Shown one piece after another: positions 8,954 through 18,486 of a stretch of DNA of 39,807 nt. A program made the translations under genes and the position numbers. The stretch is from an uncultured Gammaproteobacteria bacterium (GTDB lineage: Bacteria; Pseudomonadota; Gammaproteobacteria; Arenicellales; JAANXG01): positions 1-39,807 of the forward strand of contig CAMYOI010000003.1 in the NCBI GenBank assembly GCA_947259955.1, read 5' to 3'. Position 1 is the stretch's first letter, and each line of letters opens with the position of its first letter. The notes under the pieces were generated by a model. The model had not been told where the DNA came from. It did no database searches and worked only from the letters and a program-made list of their open reading frames with translations.

Positions 8954-10120
8954 ATGATGTTCCGTTGTCGGCGCTTTCGTCAAGCCGGGGTGAATCGCAA
9001 GTCGTTCGCGTTTTGTTTCCTGGTTCTGCTCATGAGCGCCGTCCCTTGCGTTGCCCACGAAATCAATCCGGCCCTCGTTGATCTGTCTTTCCGGGAAGAC
9101 GGACGATATGACCTCACCGTGAAACTCAATCTAGAAGCGCTGATGGCGGAAATCGGGCCGGAGCATTCCGACACCGCGGAGTCCGCCAACAGCGCGAAGT
9201 ACGAGGCGTTGAGGGCGCGGCCGCCGGAGGAATTGCGCGATGAATTCGAGCGCTTCCGGAGTAGGTTCCTCAACGGCATCAGAGTGCGAGGGCAGAACGG
9301 TCAGATGCTGCAGCACGAAGTCAGTTCGGTCCTCTCCCCGGAGGTGGGCGACACCGACCTGGCGCGTATTTCGACAATCGTTCTTGAATCCACGGCACGG
9401 GTTAACGGTGACCGTATCGTCTGGTCGTGGGACGGACTATTCGGCGCGAACATCATTCGCGTCGTCGGGCCGGAAGGGCAAGACAGCTATTCGGCGTACC
9501 TGACGGACGGTGCGCCGAGTGATCCGATCCCCGTCACCGGCGGGCCGCAACAGGGCATGGCGGCGGTAATCGCCAATTATCTCAAAATCGGGTTTACTCA
9601 TATCCTGCCCCTGGGTCTGGATCACATCCTGTTCGTCGTCGGTCTGTTTTTGTTGAGCACCGCCCTGCGTCCCCTGATCCTGCAGGTTACGAGCTTCACC
9701 GTAGCCCACACCATCACGCTCGCTTTGGGTTTCCTGGATATTGTTCAAATCCCGGCATCGATCGTCGAACCGCTGATTGCCGCGTCGATCGTATACGTGT
9801 GCATTGAAAACATCATGACCGACGAACTCCACAAATGGCGCACGGTGGTGGTGTTCTGCTTCGGCCTGTTGCACGGGCTGGGCTTTGCCGGCGTGCTTTC
9901 GGATGTCGGGGTGTCGTCCACATACTTCATAACGGCGCTGCTGGCGTTCAATATCGGGGTGGAGTTGGGACAGCTCGCGGTGATTGCCGGCTGTTTCGTT
10001 GTTTTCGGCTGGTTTCGCCACCAGCCCTGGTACCGGGCCGTGGTTACAATCCCGGCTTCGGCGGTGATTGGCCTGATTGGCGCGTACTGGTTCGTTCAGA
10101 GAATCTCACTGGCGCTGTAA
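8954..10120 (+). CDS. HupE/UreJ family membrane protein
   Basis: C-terminal GFTHILPLGLDHILFVVGLFLLST...TSFTVAHTITLALGF and HGLGFAGVL motifs. Confidence 0.85.
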   Translation: MMFRCRRFRQAGVNRKSFAFCFLVLLMSAVPCVAHEINPALVDLSFREDGRYDLTVKLNLEALMAEIGPEHSDTAESANSAKYEALRARPPEELRDEFERFRSRFLNGIRVRGQNGQMLQHEVSSVLSPEVGDTDLARISTIVLESTARVNGDRIVWSWDGLFGANIIRVVGPEGQDSYSAYLTDGAPSDPIPVTGGPQQGMAAVIANYLKIGFTHILPLGLDHILFVVGLFLLSTALRPLILQVTSFTVAHTITLALGFLDIVQIPASIVEPLIAASIVYVCIENIMTDELHKWRTVVVFCFGLLHGLGFAGVLSDVGVSSTYFITALLAFNIGVELGQLAVIAGCFVVFGWFRHQPWYRAVVTIPASAVIGLIGAYWFVQRISLAL

Positions 10121-10405
10121 GGTGATCAACCCGCATTTCTCAACACCAAAACAACCGTGCAATGGCACCAGGGTATGATCATCCGGGGCCGTGAAGCGCA
10201 TCTGATCCGGAGTTCGTTCTGCCAAGTTGAAGTGCCGGAGATCCCCCGCGGCGCCTCGTTCTTCGTGCAACAAGCCGGCCCGGAGCGCTTGGTTGGCGCC
10301 CAAAGCTTGCATGAAAATATGCAGGGGAGGGGTTACGCCCGGCGTGACCGGCAGTGTAAGCTCAGCACCGCTTAACAATCATATCTAAAAGAGAGAGAAC
10401 CAGTC

Positions 10406-11038
10406 ATGATGCTGATCGATTTTCTGTTCCGCTGGGGACACGTGCTGTTTGGGATTACCTGGATCGGATTGCTCTACTATTTCAATTTCGTCCAGGGAGA
10501 ATACTTCAAAGAGGCGACCGCGGATGCGAAGGCGGACGCCACCAAAAAACTCGCACCGCGAGCGCTGTGGTGGTTTCGATGGGGCGCCATGTTCACATTC
10601 CTGACGGGCCTTTATCTGTACGGAATGTTGGGCGGCGGGTTCAACCAGTACATCACCCTGGGCGCGCTCATGGGAACTTTTATGTTTCTTAACGTCTGGT
10701 TGATCATCTGGCCAAACCAGAAAATCGTGTGCGGACTGGTGGAGGGCGACGCGGCGGCCGCGGGTCCCAAGGCGCTACTGGCCTCTCGAACCAACACGCT
10801 GTTTTCCGCCCCCATGTTGTTTGGTATGCTGGGCTCCAAACACGGCACCTATTCGATGTCCGGTCTTGAGGGTGTCAGTCTCGGCGATGCTGGATTCATG
10901 ATCGCGTTACTTGCTATCCTGGCCCTGGAGGCAAATGCCATATTTGGCAAGCTGGGTCCGATCGCGACCGTAAAGGGGGTCATCCATTCCAGTCTGGTGC
11001 TGACCATCGTGTTGTTCGGGATCGTTCACTTTCTCTAG
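10406..11038 (+). CDS. PuuD-like (urate hydroxylase N-terminal/DUF989-type) membrane protein, without a cytochrome c domain
   Basis: MMLIDFLFRWGHVLFGITWIGLLYYFNFVQ...LAPRALWWFRWGAMFTFLTGLYL; 210 aa. Confidence 0.75.
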   Translation: MMLIDFLFRWGHVLFGITWIGLLYYFNFVQGEYFKEATADAKADATKKLAPRALWWFRWGAMFTFLTGLYLYGMLGGGFNQYITLGALMGTFMFLNVWLIIWPNQKIVCGLVEGDAAAAGPKALLASRTNTLFSAPMLFGMLGSKHGTYSMSGLEGVSLGDAGFMIALLAILALEANAIFGKLGPIATVKGVIHSSLVLTIVLFGIVHFL

Positions 11039-11118
11039 CAGGCTAGCCTGCATATAACGGGCTGGACGTGTTCAAAGCCGACCGCGTGGCATTCGGGAAA
11101 GAACCCGATCTAATACTG

Positions 11119-12198
11119 TTACTCGGTGGTACGCGTCTGAGGCGTGGATCTCTGCGCCCGCCGATAGCGCTGGGGACTCATCCCGGTCCAGTTGCGGAAT
11201 GCGCGAGAAAACGCCGACAACTCGGAGTATCCGAGAAGCAGCGCAACCTCGGTCAGCGGCATGTCCGAGTCCTTGATGTAGTGCAGCGACAGCTCCTGTC
11301 TGGCGGCGCGGACCAGGTCTTGAAACGACAGCCCGTGTGCGTTCAGTTCGTTTTGAAACCGGCATTCGGAAATGCCAAACAGACGGGCGATCTGTGACAG
11401 GCTGGGCGGGGTAGTGCTGAGGTTCAATTTGATCTGATTGCGAACGATGGAAGCGAAGGTCTCAGGGTTGTCGTGAAGCTCGCAGCGAGACCTCAGAAAC
11501 GGTTCGATGATGGAAAAAAGGTATGGGTCCTGGTCGGGCATTCGAGCGTCCAGATCGCTGCGCCTGAAAGCCATGGCATTGGTGCGCCGGCCGAACAGCA
11601 CGGGTGCGCCGAAAACGTTCTCGTGTTCCGAATCGAATTGCGGCGCAGGGTGCTCGAAACGGATCTCGAGTGGTGACCAGTCCTTGCCAAGAGCGCTGCG
11701 GAACACATTCAAAAACATCCCCATCGACAGCTCGGCATCCTGTCTGCGGTCGCTGATGCGCGGATCATAGATCCTGTAGCTGAGCCAGAGAATGTCGCCG
11801 TCCTGGATGAGACTGAAGCTAGACTGTTCCTGGTGCGCCGGAAAATAAGTCTCCATGTTGCGCAGCGCGGCGGACAGCGTCGGGGAGCTGATTGCGGCGT
11901 AGCCGATGGCACCCAGCTTTTTGGGTTCGAACTGTGCGCCGAAGTGAAGACCGAAATTGTCATTGCCGGTTTGCCGGGCAGCCTCGGTGAACAGCTGGCA
12001 GAACTGTTGCAGGCTGATCTCCCGTATTGGACTGCCGAGATCCTCGACACTGAGCGCGGTAGAGCCGAAGATCGAATCGACATCACCATGATTTAGCTCG
12101 ATCATATCGGCCACACCCGTTGCGGCTGACGCAAGTACTTTCGACGGCTCTGCAATAGTGTTCATATCGCCGCTGCTTGGCAGTTGCTTTCGATTCAA
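11119..12198 (-). CDS. AraC family transcriptional regulator
   Basis: C-terminal HTH: ISECRFQNELNAHGLSFQDLVRAARQELSLHYIKDSDMPLTEVALLLGYSELSAFSRAFRNWTGMSPQRYRR; divergent from the ABC/BMC gene cluster. Confidence 0.93.
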   Translation of the reverse strand: MNRKQLPSSGDMNTIAEPSKVLASAATGVADMIELNHGDVDSIFGSTALSVEDLGSPIREISLQQFCQLFTEAARQTGNDNFGLHFGAQFEPKKLGAIGYAAISSPTLSAALRNMETYFPAHQEQSSFSLIQDGDILWLSYRIYDPRISDRRQDAELSMGMFLNVFRSALGKDWSPLEIRFEHPAPQFDSEHENVFGAPVLFGRRTNAMAFRRSDLDARMPDQDPYLFSIIEPFLRSRCELHDNPETFASIVRNQIKLNLSTTPPSLSQIARLFGISECRFQNELNAHGLSFQDLVRAARQELSLHYIKDSDMPLTEVALLLGYSELSAFSRAFRNWTGMSPQRYRRAQRSTPQTRTTE

Positions 12199-12312
12199 CC
12201 TGCTCCGAGCGGCATAGCGCCGCCCACGTCACAGGCTTGAAGCGGTCAGAATGTCTTAATATTCACCCGAAATCAACCGGCGCGGCGGCGATAACCCGGG
12301 ACTTGGACGGGC

Positions 12313-12345
12313 AAATGCTGTCAAATTCGACAGAAAAGCTGTCAA
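12313..12345. promoter_or_regulatory. Putative AraC-type operator: direct repeat AAA(T/A)GCTGTCAA at 21-bp spacing, plus CTGTC-N6-GACAG
   Basis: aaatgctgtcaa (12313-12324) and aaaagctgtcaa (12334-12345); overlapping inverted repeat ctgtcaaattcgacag (12318-12333), in the regulator/transporter intergenic region. Confidence 0.55.
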
Positions 12346-12432
12346 GCGGGGTTGCAATAAAGCGGGCAAACTCAATAATGGGCCGGTAAAAGAAGATAAA
12401 TCTTAACAGCCATACCAAACAGGAGGATACAG

Positions 12433-13566
12433 ATGAAGCTTACCCGGAGACAATTCAATAAGACCGCAGCCGCCACCGTTGGCGTGGCCGCAATGAGCCC
12501 GCTTCACCGGGCCCTGGCAGATCGCAATGATCAGATGAACATACTGTGTTGGGAAGGGTACAACTCGGACGAAGTGCTGGGTCCTTTCCGCGATGCGAAC
12601 TCCGGTGCCACGGTGCGGGCGGAGAGTGGAACGTCTGATCCGGACATGATCAACAAGCTCCGTGCAGGTGAAGTCAACGTATGGGACCTGATCAATGTGA
12701 ACCAGCCCTGGGCAAGTGCACAGCTGTATCCCGAAAAATTGATTAAGCCGCTCAACAAGGACCGGTTCATGCCTTATTTCGAAAGGATGCTGCCGGAATT
12801 TTCGGGTCCATATCCCCTGGCCTTCGCCGACGATGGTGAACTCATCGGCATGCCGCAGCGGTATGGTCCGTTCAGCTTCGTGGTCAATACGGACAAGATA
12901 AGCCGGGGCATGGCGGAAGATCAGGGTTGGAAACTGTTTCTGGATCCCGGCCTGAACCAGCGTTACGGTATCCTCACTTATGACAACTGGAACATCATGC
13001 ACATGTGCCTGACCGGCGACCAGAATCCTTTCGACCCGATGGACGACGCCGGACTGGAGACATTCAAGGGCACGGCGGAAGCCGTTTTTGCGGGCGCCAA
13101 GCTGCTGACGGACGACCTGGTGGCCATGAACACCGCGCTGATCAACGGGGAAATCGACGCTTATTTCACTGGGGGCACCTATACCGCTTCTCCCGCCCGC
13201 CTGGATGGCGCGACCAATATCCGGGGAATTACGCCGAATTCCGGTCCGGTCGACGGCAAGGGCGGCGTAGTCTGGATCGAACTCACATCGGCCGTAAACA
13301 ATCCCGACCCGTCGATACTGGCGGAGGATTTCCTCGAATTCGTGCAGGACCCCGAAATCTGCAAGGCGGTGAGCTTTGCGGAGGGTACTTACAACCCCGT
13401 GAGCCAGATGGGCGATTCGAAGGTGTTTGCCCAGTACGACGAAGATGAACTCGATGCAATACAGTGGGACAGCCTCGGCGAAGAGATGGCGCGATCGCTG
13501 GATTATCAGGTCGTTGCCTCCTACGACAAGCTGAACGAGATCTACAACGCTGCCAAGCGGGGTTGA
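12433..13566 (+). CDS. ABC transporter substrate-binding protein, PotD-like, with twin-arginine signal
   Basis: MKLTRRQFNKTAAATVGVAAMSPLHRALA; NILCWEGYNSDEVLGPF typical of polyamine-type SBPs. Confidence 0.9.
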   Translation: MKLTRRQFNKTAAATVGVAAMSPLHRALADRNDQMNILCWEGYNSDEVLGPFRDANSGATVRAESGTSDPDMINKLRAGEVNVWDLINVNQPWASAQLYPEKLIKPLNKDRFMPYFERMLPEFSGPYPLAFADDGELIGMPQRYGPFSFVVNTDKISRGMAEDQGWKLFLDPGLNQRYGILTYDNWNIMHMCLTGDQNPFDPMDDAGLETFKGTAEAVFAGAKLLTDDLVAMNTALINGEIDAYFTGGTYTASPARLDGATNIRGITPNSGPVDGKGGVVWIELTSAVNNPDPSILAEDFLEFVQDPEICKAVSFAEGTYNPVSQMGDSKVFAQYDEDELDAIQWDSLGEEMARSLDYQVVASYDKLNEIYNAAKRG

Positions 13567-13645
13567 TACGCTCCCAGGCTCTCCCGGCCGGGCAGCACGA
13601 TGCCCGGTCGGGGACGCCTAAAGCCTGCTCAATAATCTTTCTCCC

Positions 13646-14731
13646 ATGCCGCCGGAACCGATCCTTCGCCTTGAAAATATCGTCAAGCGCTTCGGCGCCT
13701 TTACGGCGCTACACCATATTGATCTGGAAATCGATGAAGGCGAGTTTCTGACCATAGTCGGGCCGTCCGGTTGCGGTAAAACCACCCTGATCCGGCTGCT
13801 GGTTGGAATCGATGAACCGACAGAAGGCCGCATCTGGTTGCGCGACAAGCGCATAGAAAAAGTGCCTGCAAATCTGCGACCGACCTGCATGGTGTTTCAG
13901 TCGTTGGCGCTGTTTCCGCACCGTTCCGTGGGAGAAAACATAGAATTTCCATTGAAGATTCGCGGTGAGACTGCGTCTCGGCGCAAGGAACGGGCGCTAG
14001 AGCTGCTCGACCTGCTTCATTTGCCCCACGATTTCTATGACAAAAGGATCAACCAGTGCTCGGGCGGAGAGCGCCAGCGGATTGCGCTGGCACGGGCGTT
14101 GGCGTTCGATCCGGAAATCCTGTTCTTCGACGAACCGCTTTCAGCACTGGATTTCCGCTTGCGCAAAAAACTGGAAAAGGAACTCAAGGATCTTCACGAG
14201 CGCACGGGCAAAACCTTCGTGTACATTACCCACAGCCTGGAAGAGGCGATGGTCATGTCAGACCGAATCGCCATCATGAGACAGGGGCGCTTCGAGCAGA
14301 TCGCCGTGACGGACGAGATTTATGCGCGTCCGATCACCCGGTTCGTGGCCGAGTTCATGGGAGAGGTGAATCTGTTCGACGTGGAGGGAACGGCTTCGGG
14401 CGGCCTGCGCGGGCATGGTGTGGAAATACACATCGACGCCGCGGGTGAAACTGTGGATCTTACTTTAGCGCAGGGGACGCAGGGCGCCCTGATGGTGCGT
14501 CCGGAGTCGGTGCGATTTCTCGACCCGGGCCAAACCGCGGATTTTGTCGTGCGAGGGATCCTGCGCGCGTACTACGCGCTTGGTTCCCGCACGCAGTACA
14601 AGGTCGAATCCTCCGAGGGAATCGAACTCGCGGTGGAAAAGCTCAGGCAGGACCGGTTTATGGGAAACGTGGGGGACGAGGTCGTGCTGGGTTTCGATAT
14701 GCAGAACACGCATATGATCAGGGAGCGCTAG
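13646..14731 (+). CDS. ABC transporter ATP-binding protein, PotA-like
   Basis: Walker A GPSGCGKTT; signature CSGGERQRIALARAL; Walker B EILFFDEPLSALD; TOBE-like C-terminus. Confidence 0.95.
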   Translation: MPPEPILRLENIVKRFGAFTALHHIDLEIDEGEFLTIVGPSGCGKTTLIRLLVGIDEPTEGRIWLRDKRIEKVPANLRPTCMVFQSLALFPHRSVGENIEFPLKIRGETASRRKERALELLDLLHLPHDFYDKRINQCSGGERQRIALARALAFDPEILFFDEPLSALDFRLRKKLEKELKDLHERTGKTFVYITHSLEEAMVMSDRIAIMRQGRFEQIAVTDEIYARPITRFVAEFMGEVNLFDVEGTASGGLRGHGVEIHIDAAGETVDLTLAQGTQGALMVRPESVRFLDPGQTADFVVRGILRAYYALGSRTQYKVESSEGIELAVEKLRQDRFMGNVGDEVVLGFDMQNTHMIRER

Positions 14732-14735
14732 CGGT

Positions 14736-15590
14736 TTGGAACGATCAGACCGCAAAATCGGCTTTCTGAGCGCCGTTCCGATCACCGTGATCCTGATGCT
14801 CAGCTTCACGGCGCCCCTGCTGGTGGTGCTGCTGTTTTCCGTGATGCCTCAGAAGGTGTTTACCCTTGCTCATGTGCCGGACTTTTCGTCCTACGGCGTG
14901 CTCTTCAGCCAGGGCTACTACCGGTCCCTGCTCTGGTCCCTTGGCACGGCGCTGGCGGCAACGGTCCTGTTGTTTCTGATTTGCTGGCCGCTGGCTTTTG
15001 CCATGGCCAAGGTGTTCAAGGGATTCACTCTGTTCATTACCGTCGCCGTGGTAATCACCCTTTTCGTGTCCGAGAATATCAGGTTGTTCGGTTGGGTTCT
15101 TACCCTGATGAAGGGGGGGCTGATCGAAGGGTATCTCCGGGCGTGGGTGGGTTGGAGTTTCGAAGGCGCGCTCTACAACGTTCCCGTGATCATCTTCGGA
15201 CTGGTTTACGTCTATTTTCCCTTCATGCTGTTTCCTCTGGTCCAGGGGATTTCAATGGTCCCGGATGACGCGCGCCAGGCGGCGGCGGACCTGGGCGCAA
15301 CGAGGCGGCAGATATTCTGGGAAGTCGATCTGCCGCTGTCGGCGCCGGGTATCGTCATCGGATCGCTGCTGACATTCGTGTTGGGTGCGGGGGCACTGGC
15401 CGAATCCAAGCTGCTCGGCGGTCAGGCGGTTATCGTCATCGCCGATGAGATCGAAACGGCTTTCACCTACGGTCAGAACTGGCCTTTGGGATCGGCGTTA
15501 TCGATCATACTTATCTTTATTATCGGGTCTTTGGCGGTGTTCGGGGTCAGCCGGGTGGATCTGGACAAGATTATGGGCAGGCGGCGCTGA
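14736..15590 (+). CDS. ABC transporter permease, PotB-like
   Basis: EAA-like loop DDARQAAADLGATRRQIFWEVDLPLSAPGI; 6 TM. Confidence 0.92.
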   Translation: MERSDRKIGFLSAVPITVILMLSFTAPLLVVLLFSVMPQKVFTLAHVPDFSSYGVLFSQGYYRSLLWSLGTALAATVLLFLICWPLAFAMAKVFKGFTLFITVAVVITLFVSENIRLFGWVLTLMKGGLIEGYLRAWVGWSFEGALYNVPVIIFGLVYVYFPFMLFPLVQGISMVPDDARQAAADLGATRRQIFWEVDLPLSAPGIVIGSLLTFVLGAGALAESKLLGGQAVIVIADEIETAFTYGQNWPLGSALSIILIFIIGSLAVFGVSRVDLDKIMGRRR

Positions 15591-16402
15591 TGCGGATCGG
15601 CCGAGCGACACGGATTGCACTCTATCTCTATGGCATTCTTGTCATAGCGTTTCTGTATCTTCCTCTCCTGTCAGTGGGGTTTGCTTCGGTGTCCAAGGCG
15701 CGGTACCTGACATTTCCCATAAAACGCTACGCTTTTCAGTGGTACGGCAAGGCGCTGGAGAGCCACACCGTCCAGGATCTGCTGTGGACGTCGTTGAGCA
15801 TTGCCGGCATCGTGACCGTGATCAGCATGATCGTCGGTTTTTTCGGTGCTTTGGCGTTTGCCAGGTATCAGTGGCGTTTTCGCGGCGTGTTCCAGAAGCT
15901 CATCCTGTTGCCCATTTTTTTTCCCCAGGCCGTCCTTGGGCTGGCCTTGTTGATGTGGTTCAACTCGATTGGCATCATTCCGGACTGGAAGACGGCGGTG
16001 GTGGCTCATCTCGTCTGGATATCGCCGATTGCGACGCTGGTCATCGCAATTCGTGCGTACAGTTTTGATCCCGCGCTTGAAGAGGCCGCCCGCGACATGG
16101 GAGCCTCGACCTGGGTGGTATTGAAGGAGGTAACCGGACCGTTGCTGATGCCGGGTGTGGTTTCGGCGGGATTGTTTTCATTCCTGTTGAGCTGGGGAAA
16201 CTTCCCTTTGTCATTGTTCACAACCGGGGCCGATTCAACATTGCCGGAATGGCTTTATGCCAAGATGGTGTCGGGTTATTCCCCGCTGGTGCCCACCGTG
16301 GGCATACTTTCCATCGCGACGTCGATGATACTTCTGATCGTCGCGTTTACTATTTACTGGTTCGTCCGCTCGGCGCGCGAAAGGCGTGCGCGGACCATTT
16401 GA
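15590..16402 (+). CDS. ABC transporter permease, PotC-like
   Basis: EAA-like loop DPALEEAARDMGASTWVVLKEVTGPLLMPGV; start overlaps the stop of the preceding permease by 1 nt. Confidence 0.92.
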   Translation: MRIGRATRIALYLYGILVIAFLYLPLLSVGFASVSKARYLTFPIKRYAFQWYGKALESHTVQDLLWTSLSIAGIVTVISMIVGFFGALAFARYQWRFRGVFQKLILLPIFFPQAVLGLALLMWFNSIGIIPDWKTAVVAHLVWISPIATLVIAIRAYSFDPALEEAARDMGASTWVVLKEVTGPLLMPGVVSAGLFSFLLSWGNFPLSLFTTGADSTLPEWLYAKMVSGYSPLVPTVGILSIATSMILLIVAFTIYWFVRSARERRARTI

Positions 16403-16424
16403 CTACAATTCCGGAGGTGCTGAT

Positions 16425-17204
16425 ATGTTGACATCCATCAAGGATCGTTCGGTCATCGTTACCGGCGGTTCCAAAGGTATAGGTAAGGGCATCGCCCAGG
16501 TGTTTGCCGCGCAGGGGGCGAAGGTCATGATCGCCGCGCGGGGCGAAGTGGCCGGCGCCGCCGCCGCCGCCGAATTACGGGCGGCCGGTGGAACGGCGGA
16601 TTTCTGCCGGTGCGACGTCTCCGACTGGGACTCGGTGCAGCACCTTGTGGACAGGACGGTTGACGCTTTCGGCGGACTCAACGTCATGTGTGCGAACGCC
16701 GGGGCCTTTCCCCAGACCAAAATGATCGATATGGATCCCGAGGAGTGGGACGAGGTCATGGCCACTAATCTCAAGAGCGCTTTTCTGTGCGTCAAGGCCT
16801 GTATCCCGCAGTTCGAGAAAGCGGGCGGAGGCCGAGTAGTCTTGACGTCTTCCATTACCGGTCCGGTTACGGGTTATCCCGGTTGGTCGCACTACGGTGC
16901 ATCGAAATCCGGACAGCTGGGTTTTTTGAAAACCGCGTGCATGGAACTGTCCAAATACAACGTAACCATCAACGCGGTGATGCCGGGCAACATCTACACC
17001 GAGGGGCTGAAGGATCTGGGCCAGGATTATCTGGACAGCATGGCGGCCTCAATTCCGCTCAAGCGGCTCGGCGACGTCAAGGATATTGGCAACGCCGCAC
17101 TGTTCTTCGCCTCTGACGAAGCGGGGTACATCACCGGCCAGACCATTGTTGTCGATGGCGGCCAGATCATACCCGAGTCACTGGAAGCCATCGAGGAAAT
17201 CTGA
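16425..17204 (+). CDS. SDR-family dehydrogenase (candidate 1-amino-2-propanol dehydrogenase-like)
   Basis: VTGGSKGIGKGIA cofactor motif, catalytic S/YxxxK (HYGASKSGQLGF), VVDGGQIIPES; ATG at 16425 with ggagg SD. Substrate is an inference from context. Confidence 0.88.
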   Translation: MLTSIKDRSVIVTGGSKGIGKGIAQVFAAQGAKVMIAARGEVAGAAAAAELRAAGGTADFCRCDVSDWDSVQHLVDRTVDAFGGLNVMCANAGAFPQTKMIDMDPEEWDEVMATNLKSAFLCVKACIPQFEKAGGGRVVLTSSITGPVTGYPGWSHYGASKSGQLGFLKTACMELSKYNVTINAVMPGNIYTEGLKDLGQDYLDSMAASIPLKRLGDVKDIGNAALFFASDEAGYITGQTIVVDGGQIIPESLEAIEEI

Positions 17205-17236
17205 CTTGATCCCGAATCGTTAGCCAGGATACGACA

Positions 17237-18244
17237 ATGCCAGACAGTGCCACGCCCTACGATGTCTTGATAGAGCGCCTGGGCGTTCTCGCCAATCAGT
17301 CCCTCGGGCTATGGGACTTGCCGGAGGGCGCAACGGCGCGCCTGATCAACGTATCGGAAAATGCCACCTACCTCGTCGAGGCTCCGAACGGGTTCAAATC
17401 GATTCTTCGAGTGCACCGTGAGGACTATCACACACGCAACGCAATCAGTTGCGAGCACGCCTGGTCCAAAGCGCTCGACGAAGAGGGCGGGGTCCACACT
17501 CCGGATATTCTTCCGGGCCGTGACGGCAGCGGCATCCAGACCGCTTCAGTGGATGGTTTAGCCGGCGAACGCCATATGGCCATGTTCGAGTTCCTCGAAG
17601 GCGAACATCCCGAAGAGGACGCGGACCACCTGGTGGAGTCGTTCGAGGAATTGGGCGAGATAGCGGCACGGACGCACAATCATTCCGTGGCATGGATGCG
17701 CCCGGCCAATTTCGAACGGCTCGTTTGGGACCTTGACACCGTATTCGGTCCGCGGGCGTACTGGGGTGACTGGCGAGATGCGCCCGGGGTAACGGAGCAG
17801 ACAAAAACGCTGCTCGAGCGGCTTCAATCCATCGTCGTACGGCGCTTGACCGAATTTGGCAAAGGGGCTGAGCGATTCGGCCTGATCCACGCCGACATGC
17901 GGCTGGCCAACCTGATCATCAGTGACGGAACAACCAGGCTCATCGACTTCGATGATTGCGGGCTGGGTTGGTTCATGTATGACTTCGCTGCCGGGATCAG
18001 CTTCATGGAAGACCATCCACAGATACCCAATCTCAAGGGCGCGTGGGTCCGCGGTTACAGAAAAGTTCGCGGGCTGAGCGCCGCAGACGAAGATGAGATC
18101 GATACCTTCGTCATGCTGCGCCGCCTGGCCCTGCTGGCCTGGATAGGCTCCCATATCGAGGTCGATACGGCAAAGGAGCTTGCGCCCGCATTCGCACCCG
18201 TAACGGCGGCGTTGGCGGAAATCTATCTTTCACATCAGGAATGA
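17237..18244 (+). CDS. APH-family phosphotransferase (candidate amino-alcohol kinase)
   Basis: Catalytic loop LIHADMRLANLI and metal-binding RLIDFDDCGLGW. Confidence 0.88.
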   Translation: MPDSATPYDVLIERLGVLANQSLGLWDLPEGATARLINVSENATYLVEAPNGFKSILRVHREDYHTRNAISCEHAWSKALDEEGGVHTPDILPGRDGSGIQTASVDGLAGERHMAMFEFLEGEHPEEDADHLVESFEELGEIAARTHNHSVAWMRPANFERLVWDLDTVFGPRAYWGDWRDAPGVTEQTKTLLERLQSIVVRRLTEFGKGAERFGLIHADMRLANLIISDGTTRLIDFDDCGLGWFMYDFAAGISFMEDHPQIPNLKGAWVRGYRKVRGLSAADEDEIDTFVMLRRLALLAWIGSHIEVDTAKELAPAFAPVTAALAEIYLSHQE

Positions 18245-18486
18245 GCGAGCGCTGGCGAGCGCTTCGACTACCGATGTCAATTCGCCGCAGTTAGTGTCAA
18301 GTTTTAGAGCCGCGCCTGTGCCACGCTAGATCTCGGAATGCATCGAGGCGGCGCCGTTCGCGGTCACGTCACTTCATCCTTTGTCAAGCCGTGACCATGC
18401 AGCGGCACCTGCCGCAAAGTGCCTTTGACGTTGTCAGGCCGCATCGATGCCGCCGCGTACTGGGTAATGAACCGGGAGGCAACACC

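Noticed and set aside
10106-10378. Small ORFs on both strands between hupE-like and puuD-like genes
   Set aside because: Neither strand gives a recognisable protein; left unannotated.
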